DNA of 64,000 nt, taken from positions 6,902,501 through 6,966,500 of the forward strand of contig LR746273.1 in NCBI GenBank assembly GCA_902729315.2, in the 5' to 3' direction. Source of the stretch: Spirodela intermedia. Its lineage: Eukaryota; Streptophyta; Magnoliopsida; Alismatales; Araceae. The notes under the pieces were generated by a model. The model was not told where the DNA came from and made no database searches. It saw only the letters and a list, made by a program, of their open reading frames with translations. Within the stretch, counting starts at the first letter, position 1; each line of letters starts with the position of its first letter. A program made the translations under genes and the position numbers. Below are positions 10,793 through 24,211 of this stretch, piece by piece.

Positions 10793-13700
10793 ATGGAGAG
10801 AAGACAGAACCTTACACCTTTTAGGGCCAGGATTGGTTGGCAACAGCCTCCATGCCGTTTCTTCTTTTTCATCTTGACCTTCTGCATGGTCCAGCTATTC
10901 GGAACCCTGCTGGTTCGAGCTCAGTTCCAGGAAGGTAAGCTAACTGAGGGGGTTATAAAGCAGATTTTGAACATCCCCTCGATTAGATTTCTCTTCCCCA
11001 CACAAGACAGGCAGGCTGGCGTCGCCTGTCACGAGCTGCCCGCGGGGTCAACGCCTCCCCTATTCTACCACATTTATGGATCCTCTCTTTTATGAAAACA
11101 AAGTTTGTATCATGAGTTCATCTTGATCCATTGCAGGGTTCATAAGCATCGACTGCGGCTTGGTTGGTGGCTCGGACTATGGAGACCACGACAATGGCTT
11201 ACAATACACCGGCGACTCTCGATACATCGACACGGGAGAGAACAAGAACGTCTCTGAGAACAGATTTGCTCGGCGCTATGGAACTCTCCGTAGCTTCCCT
11301 AACGGGACTCGGAACTGTTATAGGCTGTCGCCGGTACAATCCGGCAACAAGTACCTGATTCGAGCCATTTTCACTTATGGCAACTACGACGGCAAAAACT
11401 CCTCCCCCACCTTCGATCTCCATATCGGGGTCAATTTCTGGACCACCGTCACAATAGGATCCGACCCTGATCTCGTCTCCGAGATCATCACGGTGTCGCG
11501 GGGGAATGTCATACAGGTGTGCCTGGTCAACACGGGGAAGGGCACGCCCTTCATATCGGTGCTCCTGCTGAGGCCCCTCGATGTCATGTATCCTTTCGCC
11601 AACGCGTCTCAATCCTTGGACATGTATCGTCGCTCGAATTACGGAGCCGAAAGGGAATTAAGGTATTGTTCAGCTTGATTTACCCCCCTTGGATTCACTA
11701 AACGCAGGACCGGCATGTATTAAGGTGACGCATACAATCAAGCAGCGGCCTCTTGGGGCGCCTTCCTCACTTGGCACCTCCTGCGGTTACACCCTCAAGG
11801 AAGACCCTCAAGAATGGAGACGCATACAATCAAGCTGTGGCCTCAAGAACATACCTCCTGCGGCTACACCGACAAAAAAAAAAAGAAGAAAAAAACAGTA
11901 ATCAACTTGATTAATTGAGTAGCGTTAACCTCGCAGGTATCCGGATGACCCTTACGACCGCATCTGGACAAATGTCACCGAGGATTTCCTCCTACTGAAC
12001 ACCACAAGCGAAGTGGATGTGAAAGAAGATGACGCCTTTCGGGTGCCCTCGAAAGTTCTCCAAACGGCCGTGTCTGACACAAGAACCGACTATAATATGA
12101 CCATTCAGGCGGTCAGGGGGAGTCCAGGTGAGAGGATTTACGTCGTCATGCACTTTGCAGAGCTCCTGAAACTAAATTCTCCTAACGAATCGAGGCAAAT
12201 GGACATCAAAGGATTGGACGGAAATGTGCGCCTGTTTGAAAACTACAGCCCTCCCTATCTGAGAGTAGACCATATAGAGATTGCAAACGTTGCTCTTGAC
12301 GCTTCGGGATCTTACAACGTCTCCATCTATGCCTCAAGCTCGTCCACATGCTCGTTCACGATCAACGCCCTGGAGAGTTTTATTGTGAGGCCAATGAATG
12401 AGTCAGAGACTGATGATCATGATGGTGAGAAGAGCTCCTGCATATAATTTCCCACTTCACTTTTCGTTATTTCACTTTTAATTTATTGTTTTGCTCATCG
12501 TCAGTGCCTCATTTAACCTCAATTAAGTAAAACATCATCATCACCTGAATGCACCAACTTTACAGACCGACAAAAACGTGTTTGCGCGTCCTGAATTCAG
12601 CCTTTTCCCAGCAACTGGCATGCTGATGTCTCGTCTCATCTTACTCCCTTGTATTCCTGATGTCTTACCCTTCAGTGTGTGCTCCTCTCTGACGAAAAGA
12701 ATGCTTTTTTGTGCACCAGTTTCTGCCATTGAAGACATCAAAAGAGCATTCAAACTGTCGAGAAACTGGGAGGCGGATCCTTGCTCTCCAAGAAACTATA
12801 CCTGGCAGGGGGTGAGCTGCAACTACAGTGGAGACTCCGGACCTGCGAGGATCATCTCTCTGTGAGTCTAGTTAACACATCAGGAGGTATTTTTAGGTCA
12901 CGTTTATTTTTTCAAGAATTAACATCTAGAAAGAAAGTGATTCAAGCTGATACGATAGATGCTAAACTTTCATTTTCAAGAAAACCCTGGAAAATTATGA
13001 TTTTAGCGCAGATTACCTAGACTTGTTGACTTTCTTCCTCCGAAATATTATTTCTTTGCATACATTCTAGTAAGATACCTGGAGCTTTCAAAGGGGTAAA
13101 AACCTGTACTAAACTGGTTTCATTTGGGAACTTCATTATTGGTCACATGGTTTATTATTTGAATCATGCAGGGACTTATCATCAAGCAATTTGGATGGCC
13201 CGATTCCTACATCGATTGGTAACTTGACAGCGCTGGTGACCTTGTAAGCATTAATTTTCCTCATCAAATAAGTATAATGAAATTCTTTATTGATATTTAT
13301 GTGGTATGCTTAACATGTAAATCATGCTGAAGAAGCTATAAAAACTGTCATCAAATTTGCTGAATAAGTACATTCAGCCATGTAACGTAAACTGTAACAA
13401 CTGACATAACCCATCCCCTTTCAGAGATTTGTCAAATAACAATTTGACGGGACCAGTACCAGATATTTTGGGGGAGTTACAATCTCTGCAGTTACTGTAA
13501 GCTTCCTTGTCAACCTTATGCAGTAATTGATAACAACTTCTATGTTTTATACCATCTTAAAGAAAACTTTTATGCGCTCTTGTAGAAACCTGTCTAGAAA
13601 TGAAGCCATTGGAGCCATCCCTCAAAATCTATGTGAGAAAATGTTCAAAGGTGCTATCTCGTTGAGGTTAGTAAATACACCAATCAATCATTTTCAATGT

Positions 13701-15684
13701 GATTACTGTCTAGGAACCTAATGCATAAAACTGTCAATAATGAGAAATAACTACACAACGTCCATTTTTTGTCACATGTATTTTCAATCATACAAGGATC
13801 ACCTAGGTTGTGTATAATGAATAATATTATATATTCTAGTTACTTCAAATTGAAAAGTTATATGTACTATCTGCTATAGATTTTATGATTTCATCTAATT
13901 AAGCTTGGCAATTAAAATCATTATCAATCTATTATGTTTATGAATGTCAATTTCTTTAAGAGATAATCTTTCCCTATTATTCCTTTTCAGTGATAGTATT
14001 TATGGTGACCCAAAGCAATGTGAGAGTTTGAAAAGCAACAAGAGGAAGAAGATTATTATTACTATAATAATAGTCGCATCAATAATCAGTACAATGTTGT
14101 TCGCCATATCAGTTTTTTTAATCAAAAGGAAGAGGAAAGCATACACTTATGGAGGTATGTTGAAGTATATTTTCTTTTTATGTATACAAAATTGTAGGCA
14201 ACCAAATAACTCAATTAGTTAAGAATTATTTATTTTAATATTTATATACTCTTCAGGTTTCTCAAATAAACAAAACAAGAATGCTTGGAAGAGTGCAGGA
14301 AGAGATGACAATGCTTGGAAAAGAGAAAGTGTGCAATTTACACACTCAGATATTATTCAAATTACACAAAACTTTCAGTATCAGATTGGTAAAGGGGGTT
14401 TTGGGACTGTTTATCTTGGTAACTTGAATGATGGGACTAACGTTGCAGTAAAGGTTCTTTCCTCATCATCATTACAAGGATCTAAGGAATTTGAAGCAGA
14501 GGTAACTGAAAAAAATAAATTATCTAAAATATTTTATTTTTAAAAATATTATCATCTACATACATCAATATAAAAATAAAAATTTTATTTAATAAGCTTC
14601 TCATATTTCAGGTTTTACTGCTTGGAAGAGTGCATCACAAAAATCTAGTGTGCTTATTGGGATATTGTGCTGACTCACGACATTTATCACTTGTTTATGA
14701 ATACATGGACAATAAAACCCTCAAAGATCACTTGTCAGGTCTTACTTTTCAAATTTCCTTAATTCTCAATTTAGTAGAATCAATTGACAGTCTTTAGTAA
14801 TATATGCATTTTCTCATATACACTTTAAATGCATCATCAACATAGGATATGATTTCCATGGCTGATATTCTTATTTTAGGAATTCATGATGCCAGTCTTT
14901 TAAATTGGAACCAAAGAGTGAATATAGCACTTCAATCTGCACAAGGTACCTTTGTCTATACATCCATGACTTGACTTCAAATTAAGTCATTAAAATGGAT
15001 TCTTATATTACCATTGTTGAAACAATTACAGGGCTAGATTATCTACATAATGGATGTCAACCACCTATTATTCATAGAGATATTAAAAGCAGTAACATTC
15101 TTTTAAATTGTGAACTTGTTGCAAAGTTAGCTGATTTTGGACTATCAAGAACATTCAATACTGATTCCGCTACACACATAACAACTAGGTTTGGTGGTAC
15201 TCCAGGATATCTTGCTCCTGAGTAAGTACCCCTCTCTATTGTTGTGCATCTCAATATTATATATTTAATACATATTTTTTGTCAACTTGTGATAAAATAC
15301 TAATAAATACTTATGTAATGAACTTCTTTCTATTAATTTAGGTACTTTCAAAATGATATAATAAATCAAAAAGGTGATGTATATAGTTTTGGGATTGTTC
15401 TTTTGGAGATTATAACAGGTCAACCACTGTATCAAAACTCCATGGAGAAGACACATATTGTCAAGTGGATTCATTCAAAAGTTCAAAATGGTGACATCAA
15501 TAATATTATCGATCCTAAGTTACAAGGAGATTTTGACATCAATATGGCATGGAAAGTAGTAGAAATAGCAATGTCATGTACGTCAACAACTCTAGAAGAA
15601 AGGATGACAATGACTGATGTGATGGTACAATTAAAGGAATGTTTAGATGTGAAGGAATCACATAGTGTGGTCGGAGACATCTAG
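10793..15684 (+). CDS. Malectin-like LRR receptor-like serine/threonine kinase (intact)
   Basis: Deduced exons: 10793-10934, 11137-11662, 11937-12424, 12720-12861, 13172-13243, 13425-13496, 13586-13666, 13991-14154, 14257-14501, 14612-14738, 14880-14945, 15032-15221, 15342-15684. All junctions are GT/AG and in phase; total 2658 bases, 885 residues. Signal peptide: a hydrophobic run rich in Phe/Leu, probably cut near VRAQ (about residue 45). Malectin-like domain: about 48-385. A NWEADPC linker and two to three LRRs (DLSNNNLTG) lie at about 390-507, and the membrane helix at about 529-552. The kinase has GKGGFGTV at 607-614, Lys628, HRD at 723-725, DFG at 743-745 and APE at 770-772. Architecture and length fit LRR-RLK subfamily I, plasma-membrane receptors involved in immunity or growth. 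The ligand is unknown. A second start at the TTG upstream is not needed. Confidence 0.92.
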
Positions 15685-18289
15685 TCTTTTATTCAAAGTT
15701 CAAATGGTACATTTGTGTTTGGATCAGCTACTCCTACAATTTTATTATGTGGGTAGCTCAGTACAATTCATGACTATGTACTAATCAAGATTTGTGAGAC
15801 TATCAAAGGATCATATCTAAACCAACTATTTCAAGATTGTGTTAGACTTTACTTATTAGAGTTAGTACCAAAATATTTTTAAAACATATGCTTGTAAATC
15901 CCAATAAGAGCAGATTCAAGGCAATGTCACACTTTCTTGTTTTATTAAATTTGAATGAAATAATGTTCTTTTTGGGACTTCCATACTCAAGGATTTTTCA
16001 CTAGCTCTTAAAGAATGATACTTATCCTTCATGTCATTCCATGCTACCTTATATCTACGAGAAATGGCATTTTCCCCTTCTATTTACACAAGTGCATATT
16101 AGTGTTGAAAGAACTAAAAATACATCAAGGTTCTTATTTGGGTATGATATAGCATTTTTATTGAAATGACATCTAGTAAAAAATCCATGAAAATTATTTC
16201 AAAATGTTAAAGTGAGTCAGAACTAATTAAATCAAGGTTGGGGAAGAAAATGTTTGCTTGTAATAATTGTACCAGATGCATGTTATTGCTGATTTCTCAT
16301 TTAGATCTGTGGGTTCATGAGAACTTCAATTACTACTTGTCCAATATTTAGAATCTTGTGTATAGAATTGAAACACTAGAGTTTTAATGTCCCAACCATA
16401 CTCAAATTGAGAATAGCCAATTTCCATGGGTCCAATGTAGTTTTTAGTTAGTTGTAGTAAACTGCTATTTTTGTCACATTTAGCCCAACTAAATTGAGGT
16501 ATACATGCCTTTGACTGTACCCCAAATTGTTTAGCATTGGCCCTAATTTAAAAGCTATTTATATAACATACATCATACTTTGAACCCAAGGAAATGACCT
16601 AAAAGTACAAAGCTCATTAACCTTGTATGGATGGGCCAAGTCACTCAATTTCCATCTCCTAGCGATTGGTGGTGTCTTGTACCCTTCTTAACAAGAAGAA
16701 AATGTCATGGAAGAACAAGTGCAGGCTTCCTAAAGTCAATAGTGAGGTTTAGATTTGGTACACAACATGTGAGGAACTGGACAATTTTTCTAGAAAATAA
16801 TGAATAATATAGATAAAGTATTTTATTTCCCTAGTTCAAAACAATTTAGTAGAAATCAAGCTTTTTGTGAAAAAATCTATATCAGTTAAATCATTAAAAT
16901 TTTCTTTCAGCTAATGAGTTGACTTTGGCCACCTCCAACAAGAAATTGAATTTTTTAAGATGAAAAATCATCAGACATAATCATTCTAGTTGAACTTACA
17001 ATTTACATATAGAAGGTAAGATTCAGCTCCATTAGCACGTATTCATCAAGTATATTATGTTGGCTTTTGGACATTACTTCATTTTGATGATGAAAAACTA
17101 TATAGAATTAAAAAAATTGACCTCTTGAACTATATTAACTACTGATCTACATCATTATAAATGATAATGTCCCTCAGCCAAATAAAACATGTGCAAGAAT
17201 AAAAAGGTCCATATACATCTTAAAATGGCATGATAAATTTTAGATTGAATGTTTTATCAAAGGCACAATTGTTTTTGGAAAGATACTCTAAAGAAATATA
17301 CAATACAACATTTGTTATAAAAAATTCAAACATATCTGGGGTTTATGAACATTACTATATTAAATGATATTTTATGCTATAAAAATTCAAACATAGGTTT
17401 GATAATAGATTGCTCAATTTAGGCCATTGTTATTGATTCTTTAAGGGTCCATAATACAGAGTATAATGAGTAGACTTTGGCTTTTATTAAAGACCATTGA
17501 CAAAGGAATAAAGGAGAAGAGTGTGAGCTAGAACGTCTACATACACCCTTTGAGCAGTTCACATGAGATTTCAAGGAACAAATCCATGAAAGATAGATAG
17601 ATTTGATTGCTGCATAAACATTCCATGTCCTTTACGGAAGAGTAACATCCTCAAGAATAAACAAAGGATTTCATGCCTATAGTAGCTTTGGACTGAGGGA
17701 TGCAAAGATTTCTATGTTGTTCACATTTAAAATTTGATTAGAAAGGAAATCTGTTGATTTGAATACATAACTTATTCTACTTAGAACCACCTAGAATAGA
17801 TTAGTGCTTCATAATCTAGTTTTCTTGACTTAGATCTATGAAGCTAGAACTCCATCTAGATGAATACAAAAGAGGAGTAGATGGACGACTTATGTGGTTG
17901 AATTTGATGCTATTCAGACAAAATAGATGGATGGAGAAATTTTGATAAATTTCCTCAGAGATGAAAATGATTACTTGTAGGGAGAAGAAAGTAGCCAACA
18001 TGTAAAAGTATGTTACAATAGAATCATAATCGAACCAACTAACCAATCATTATTCGGTGAGGAAAAGCATCCCAAACACAAACCCTAAGCCCTCCCACTC
18101 TCTACCTCAGATGCTAGAAGGATGACATTCACCAACTTATACTGAGGGCATCATCATCATCATCATAATCATCTGTTTAATCGTATATCCAACTAATGCC
18201 TCAGAACTCTTTCATTATATGTCATTTAACAACATGTCTACTTGTTTCCTTTTAACATGCAAGAAGAAAAGGCATGTCTCAAGAATTTC
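15685..18289. other. 3' flank of the intact gene, AT-rich, no gene
   Basis: No ORF of interest. Several blocks recur after other units: about 15940-16300 resembles 59560-59900, about 16370-16620 resembles 45230-45430 and 59980-60200, and about 17440-18000 resembles 47840-48180 and 60480-60900. It is a shared downstream module of the receptor-kinase array. Candidate polyadenylation sites (AATAA-type) occur but none can be singled out. Confidence 0.6.
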
Positions 18290-18410
18290 TACGAAGTAGA
18301 AGGGACAGACGATAGTTGAGATAGTCAAATGTGACAAGCTTGTGGGAGAGGGCGTGGAAGAGGCCTTAAAAAGATCTACAGGGCCTCCTTCACCTTCTCC
18401 CCTCCCCCAT
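18290..18410 (-). pseudogene. MDP1-like first-exon fragment, second copy
   Basis: From an ATG at 18410 the minus strand reads an MGEG..KVKEAL start, then a TAG in place of the Gln codon. It continues with a degraded LVTFDYLNYRLSLLLRR that aligns base-for-base with the LLVFDIDYTL region of the copy at 718-848. Frame shifts are needed to follow it. Flanking non-coding sequence (about 18440-18600) also resembles 850-990, so this is a segmental duplicate. Copia element 1 starts directly to its right. Confidence 0.45.
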
Positions 18411-18604
18411 TGCGCCTTCACCTTGCCCCTTCTTCCAATCTCTTCTGCTTCCCCACTCCCCCTTTCGACAAGGTGCCGAGAGAAAGGCGGAGGATGCACT
18501 TCTGTTTCTCCTGTCTAAGATGGGCCTTGAGTTTGAGCCATTTCTGAAGGGCAAGCCTCTTGTTGGCCAGTTGGTGTTTGATCAGTGTTTTCCCACGTGG
18601 ACAA

Positions 18605-18985
18605 TGTTGGCTTTGCAAAGTCAGGAACAACCTCAAGTACTTCAAAATCAGAAAGGAAACAAGAAATTAGAAGTAGAATCAAGAATGCTCATTTGAATAC
18701 AAGAACTGAAAAATGCAGCGCGCATTTCACCGAACACATAGTATCTTATTTATAGAGACCCAATAGGAAGAGGAGAGAGGGTGAGTCTAATGGCTGCTAG
18801 ATTAGCTGGCACCATGTCTCACGTGGCCACTTATCTGCCGTTATAACTCCCAATGATGTGCAGCCTAGATTAAGTCTACAAAAGAAAAATAACAACTTGG
18901 ATATAGAAAATAATTTCCCAAATCGCTGCTGCCAAAGAGTTTGCTGGACACAATGATTTCCCGTGGAGCTGGAGCAATTCCTTCA
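18605..18985 (-). repeat. 3' LTR of copia element 1
   Basis: The 381-bp left LTR starts TGTTGG on the plus strand and ends TTCA, so it reads TGAA...AACA in element sense. It aligns over its length with 32854-33231. The adjoining bases 18986-19005 give a purine-rich tract (GGAGTAAGGAGGAGAT) in element sense, as expected beside a 3' LTR. Confidence 0.85.
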
Positions 18986-19269
18986 ATCTCCTCCTTACTC
19001 CTACTCTATGCAAAGACTTCGAACTTCAAGGTGCCTTTACATCTCTTGAAATTTTTATCTTCCAAAAGCTTTGGTGAGAATATCAGCCAGCTGATCCTCC
19101 CTCCTAATGTAGAGGATTTTGATCTTCTTATCTTGAACACACTAATAAATGAAATGGTATCGGATGTCAATGTGCTTCGTTCAATTATGATGGACTGGAT
19201 TCTTGCTCAATGTAACGGTCGATTGATTATTCACTATTATTTTGACTATATTCAGCTCCTCCCCTTTCA

Positions 19270-20700
19270 TTTTGCTGACTAGGCAGTTCATTCACACAGC
19301 CTAACAAGCTGCCGCCGTGGCTGCCATATACTCGGCTTCACACGAGGATAAGGCCATGATGTTTTACTCCTGTCATGACCAATTAATGGCCATCCCTATG
19401 AAGAAATAAATGTGACTAGAGGTGCTCTTCCGATCATTTGCATCTCCTACAAAATCATTGTCACTGAACTCAATTAATTCAAAATTGAAACCACCTTTCT
19501 TGTAGAAGGGCCCATAGTCAATTGTACCTTTCACATATCTCATAATTTACTTGACCCCACTAAGATATTTCGAAGTAGGATTCTCCATGAATCTACTTAA
19601 TACTCCTACTAAGTAAAGTAAATCGGGTCTTGTGTGTGTCAAGTACCTCAAACTCCTAATGAGGCTTCTGAATTTTGTGGAATTCACCCATGTGGTTGCT
19701 TCATTGTGGGTGAATTTTTCTCGAGCTTCAAGTGGTGTAAAAACAACATTGCAGTTTCCCATCTTTGCATGCTCTAAAATCTTTAAAGCATATGTTTTCT
19801 AAGAGAAGAAAATAAAGTCTTCGTCTTATTTGATTTCAAGTCCCAGATAAGAGTTCAATGATCCAAGATCAGTCATTTCGAATTTCTACTTCATCCTTGA
19901 CTAGAAATCTTCAATACATTGGGGACTAGACCGTATTATGATTAAGTCATCAATATAAACTCCAACAATTAAGACTTCATTACCTGATCTCTTAAGATAA
20001 AGAGCTCGTTAAATTTTGCTCTTGTTAAATTTGAGAGAGACCAGACACTCATGAAGCTTGAAGTACTAGGCCCTTGGAGCTTGCTTTAAGCCATACAAGG
20101 CCTTCTTCAATCATAGGACAGAGCCTTCTCTGCCCTTCATAGTGAAACCATTCGATTGCTTCACATAAATCACCTCTTCAATCTCCCCATTCAAGAAAGC
20201 AGACTTGACATCAAGATGATGAATTATCCATCCTTTTAGAGGTGCTAAAGCAATTAGAGCTCTTATGGATTCGAAACGAACCACTGGGGTAAATACTTCC
20301 TCAGAATTAAACCCTTGCCTCTATGAGTATCCCTTCACAACAAGTTGAGCCTTGTGTCTGATGATCTCTCCTTGTGGATTCTTTTTCACCTTGAATATCC
20401 ACTTTAGCCCAATTAGCTTGCAATTGGCTGGAGGTGACACAAGCTCTCATGTCTAACTTCAATCAATTCCCAGCATCTCCTCTTTCATGGCCTTTCTCCA
20501 CACTTCTTCATGAGAAACTTCAATGTAAGAGTATGGTTCTTCATATGTGAGCATGGAAGCTTGATCATCAAGTGAAGTAGAGATCGTATCTAAGTACAAT
20601 TCAGCTATGGACTTGTGAGGTTGACTTTCTTCAAAGTCACTTTGAGGGGCTGAATTCATTTCTCGAGAAGCAAAGACCTCCACATCTTCAATGTCAACAT
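19270..20700 (-). pseudogene. Copia element 1 reverse transcriptase and RNase H
   Basis: Minus-strand pieces: EPYSYIEVSHEEVWRKAMKEE at the RT start (about 20570-20470), the catalytic YIDDL at about 19947-19961, the SLRYLTHTRPDLLYLVGVLSRF connection (about 19690-19580), and the RNase H LSSCEAEYMAATAAAC at about 19352-19305. Several frame breaks and stops separate them, so no functional polyprotein remains. Confidence 0.85.
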
Positions 20701-20759
20701 TAGAGTCTTCTTCCGTACCTTGATTAGGTAGAAAATTAGATAAAAAGGTATAAGAAGGG

Positions 20760-21581
20760 GAGATTTCACCTTACTTTGTCCAATCTCACTTGTCATTTTC
20801 GTCGAAAATGACATCTTGGCTGATATTGACCTTGCCTTTGATAAGGTCATAGCATCTGTAAGCCTTGGATCCAATCTCATAGCCAATGAAGACCATGGGT
20901 TGACTTCGATCTTCCAACTTGCTCAAAGGTCCTCTAGTACATTTCACATGGACAATTGAACCAAAAACATGCAAGTGATTGATGTGGGGCTTTCTTCCAG
21001 TCTACATCTCATAGAGAGTTTGACCCTGCAAAGTTTTTGTAAATGACCGATTAAGGATGTAAATAGCAATGCTTATTGCTTCTCTCCACATCTTTCGAGG
21101 GAGCTCCTTAGTCTTCAACATGAATCAGACCATGGACATCACAATGCAATTCTTCCTCTCCACCACCTCATTCTATTGAGGTGAGTAAGGTGCGGTCAAT
21201 TATTTTTTAATGCCTTGTGAAACACAATAATTAACAAAATTCTTCAGACATGAATTCTCCTCCTCTGTCTAATTTGAAATTCTTAATCTTCACTCATTTT
21301 TCTATTTCTACCAAAGTCTTGAATTGCTTAAAGACCTTAAATGCATCTGATTTTTGCTTCAACATAGCCAGCCATGTTAGCCGAGAGTAATCATCAATGA
21401 TGAGGAGAAAATACCTACTTCCCCCTAAGATAGGTGAGGTAATTGGCCCACAGATGTCAGCAAAGATGAGCTCTAGAGGCTCAGATGCTCGAAATGAAGA
21501 GGCATGAGGAAATGGCATCTGGTATTACTTTCAAACAACATAATTATGGCAGAGATGATCAGATATATTCATTTGAGGGAC
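20760..21581 (-). pseudogene. Copia element 1 integrase core
   Basis: The minus strand reads QMPFPHASSFRASEPLELIF, then ADICGPITSP and YFLLIIDDYSRLTW, typical of the copia integrase start. Further on come HVFGSIVHVKC and VFIGYEIGSKAYRCYD (about 20970-20840). In-frame stops occur just upstream (the segment 21530-21581). The start of this domain was cut by the gypsy insertion, and the intervening zinc-binding part is incomplete. Confidence 0.85.
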
Positions 21582-23221
21582 TGACGTGACTTAATCGTTG
21601 TATAGTAAATCACACAAATTTAAAATTTATAAAACTAGAAAATACAAATTTTTGGATATTTAGAAGTATTTCTAAACAAATATATCACTTATAATTCAAT
21701 AAAATTTCCAAATATAGCAGTAATTTTCCAAGTAGATCACAGGGATGTAATATAATATTTAGTAATTATTTAGAATTCTCCTCAAAGAATATTATTTTCT
21801 ATAAATTTTATACTCGGAAATAAAATAAAAAAATATTTAAAATTCACGAAAAAGGAAAATAAGGGTGCGGACGTCAGGATGATGTCAGCACCTGACGAAC
21901 ATGAATCGGGCGAAAATAGAGTTCCGTCCAACGATCCTTACATAAGTGATTATAGATGATTTAATTGATCAAATTAAGATCTGTAAAAGTCGAAAGAATC
22001 GTAATTGAATGAAGTATATCTTGGTAAATTTCAATCACACAAATTATCACTAAATGAAGCGAAAAGTAAGTTGAAAGTAGGAAAACAGAGTTCTCGCATC
22101 GCGATGGTGATGCATCGGCAATGCACCAGAATCCTAAGCATTCGAGAGGATCGTCGTATAGTGTCCACGGCCTCAAAGGCTCTCCTTGGACAAAGACGAC
22201 ATAGGTGATCTCTAGATCTCCTTGCAAAGCCTAGAGATCAATGAAATAGGTTGTCGAATCGTCTCCGGTGGTTGTCACCTAGTGGAGCAGAAAAATGATG
22301 ACTTTGTAGTTGTCTAGGGGCTGTCACCCGACAAAGAGGAGTTGGATGGAGGTGGGGTGCATGTCAGGGAGCTTCATCCTCAGGTCCGCGCAGCAAGAGG
22401 AAGCTCTTCATCACATCTGGTATGCTCTCAGGAGGTGGCGACTCATCTCCCGACGGATTGTCCTCTTCCCAACGATGGCTTGTTCGTCAATCAATCAAAG
22501 ATGCTTTACTTGATGGATTTGTGATCCTTTTATCGTGAATCATTCAACAATTTTAGTAACAATGCTCTGCGAGTCTTGTTGACGAGATTTTTATTGATAA
22601 TCTATCAATTCTAGTGACTTAATCCTTCACCAACAATCTGCAAGAAAGTCGCGATAATTAGATAAAAAAATATGGGTTTTGGCTCTAGGAGGGTTCAAAC
22701 TCGCATTGGTTACCCGCCTTTTCTGGGGAAGGTGTGACACGGGTTTAGTCTCACATCGCTTGTGTGCCAAAGTTTTTGGTAAATATATAGTAATGTTACA
22801 TTTACAAGCAAGTCCCTTTCTTGCACGTGTACGACCTCTCCTTGCCCCACAACTGGCTGGCCACCAGTGACATGGAAGGGGAGTGGTGCACATGTCCCCT
22901 TATTAGTCCTAGCCGCTCAAGTCCTAACTCGTAGCTCTTCTCCGACTACACTTCCGACCTGCTTGTGGGCCTAGTTGGCTGGCAGGTCTCCCCCATTTTG
23001 TGATATTTTTATTTGTATTTCTTTTTTTTTATTTATCTCAAAAGTAAGACTCTAAAAATCATATAAAAACTTATAAAATCACATAATTACCTAAAAATTC
23101 ACGTTAATCAATTGAAAACTACTTTTCACACTTTAACATAAATATAAGTCTATTTATCATGAGTTAAGGCTAAAACTATATTATTTACTAATTATTAACT
23201 CATGATAATGAAGACTTATCA
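21582..23221 (-). repeat. 3' LTR of the gypsy element
   Basis: This 1640-bp LTR lacks the segment of about 110 bp present at about 30810-30930 in the other LTR. It carries a GAGTTTGAACCC sequence (element sense) at about 22700-22689, at the position where the solo LTRs have GGTTCRANTCC. Confidence 0.85.
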
Positions 23222-24211
23222 TTATTCATCAAGGTCATGAAGTGAAAATCTGTAAAATCAAACCCATGTTATCTATCATGTATCTAAGGAATATTCTTAT
23301 CGATTCTTGTGACTGGTAACGACCGAGGGTGGCTCCATACCGGGTGTTATTGGAGTTCTTTTTTAAGATTTGAATGGTTCATGCTACTAGATTATTCTTT
23401 TGACTCAATAATAATCTTCTTAGTATCTTTTGGTATCAATCAATCTAATTGATTTAATTTTTCATGTGTGAATATGATGTAAGAAATTTGTAAATTAGAT
23501 AGTTATGACAGTTCTATTTTCTATTTTTAATTTTGTTTTTAGCAACAATAAATTTGTCAAAAATAAATCAAAAGTATTCTCTTTATAACTATAATTTCAA
23601 ATTTCAGTAATATATGTCTAGGAGATTAAAATGTGAGAAAAGGGTCTCTAGAATTTCAAATTTCAGGCTATTTTTTGTTTGTTGTTTTTAACAGTCTATT
23701 GTTCCTGACAGAAAATCAGAAAATAGATGTTATAATTTTTCTAAATTTTATTTTATTTTTATTTTTTTAGTTGTTGTTCTATCTGAGCATGAAAAAATAA
23801 AAAATAAAATGCAAACACATGTTCTTAATCATCCTACAGCATAAATTAATAATTAATACTTCACCCCCGAACCAAAAAATGACATTGTCCTCAATGACAT
23901 AGAAAAATCGAAATAGAATATGTAGAAAATATAATTTTCAAGTGAAGCATGTATATATGCAAAGTTAAGCATTAAAAATATTGTCATAAATGATAAACTC
24001 GAAAATACATCACCTCAACCTTGTTTTTAGTTTTCCACTTCATCTTACACCCCTCCTGCACTTTTTTGAAAAAAAATAAATACAGAAACAAGTACTACAA
24101 AATTCTAAGAAAAATAGAGCTTAAAAAAAAAAAAAAAAAAAATGAAATAAAAACCATAGGTTGCCTCCCATGCAGTGCTGAATTTAAAGTCTCCAACTAG
24201 ACACCTTGATC
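23222..24211. other. Gypsy 3' untranslated region, AT-rich
   Basis: Non-coding. It includes a poly-A run on the plus strand at about 24123-24142 and the GGGAGGCAACC motif (minus strand, about 24173-24160) that often follows the integrase in plant gypsy elements. Confidence 0.6.

Noticed and set aside
11199-11612. A 138-codon minus-strand ORF, repeated at 4689-5105
   Set aside because: It is exactly antisense to exon 2 of the receptor kinase, whose plus-strand reading matches a known domain and splices in phase.
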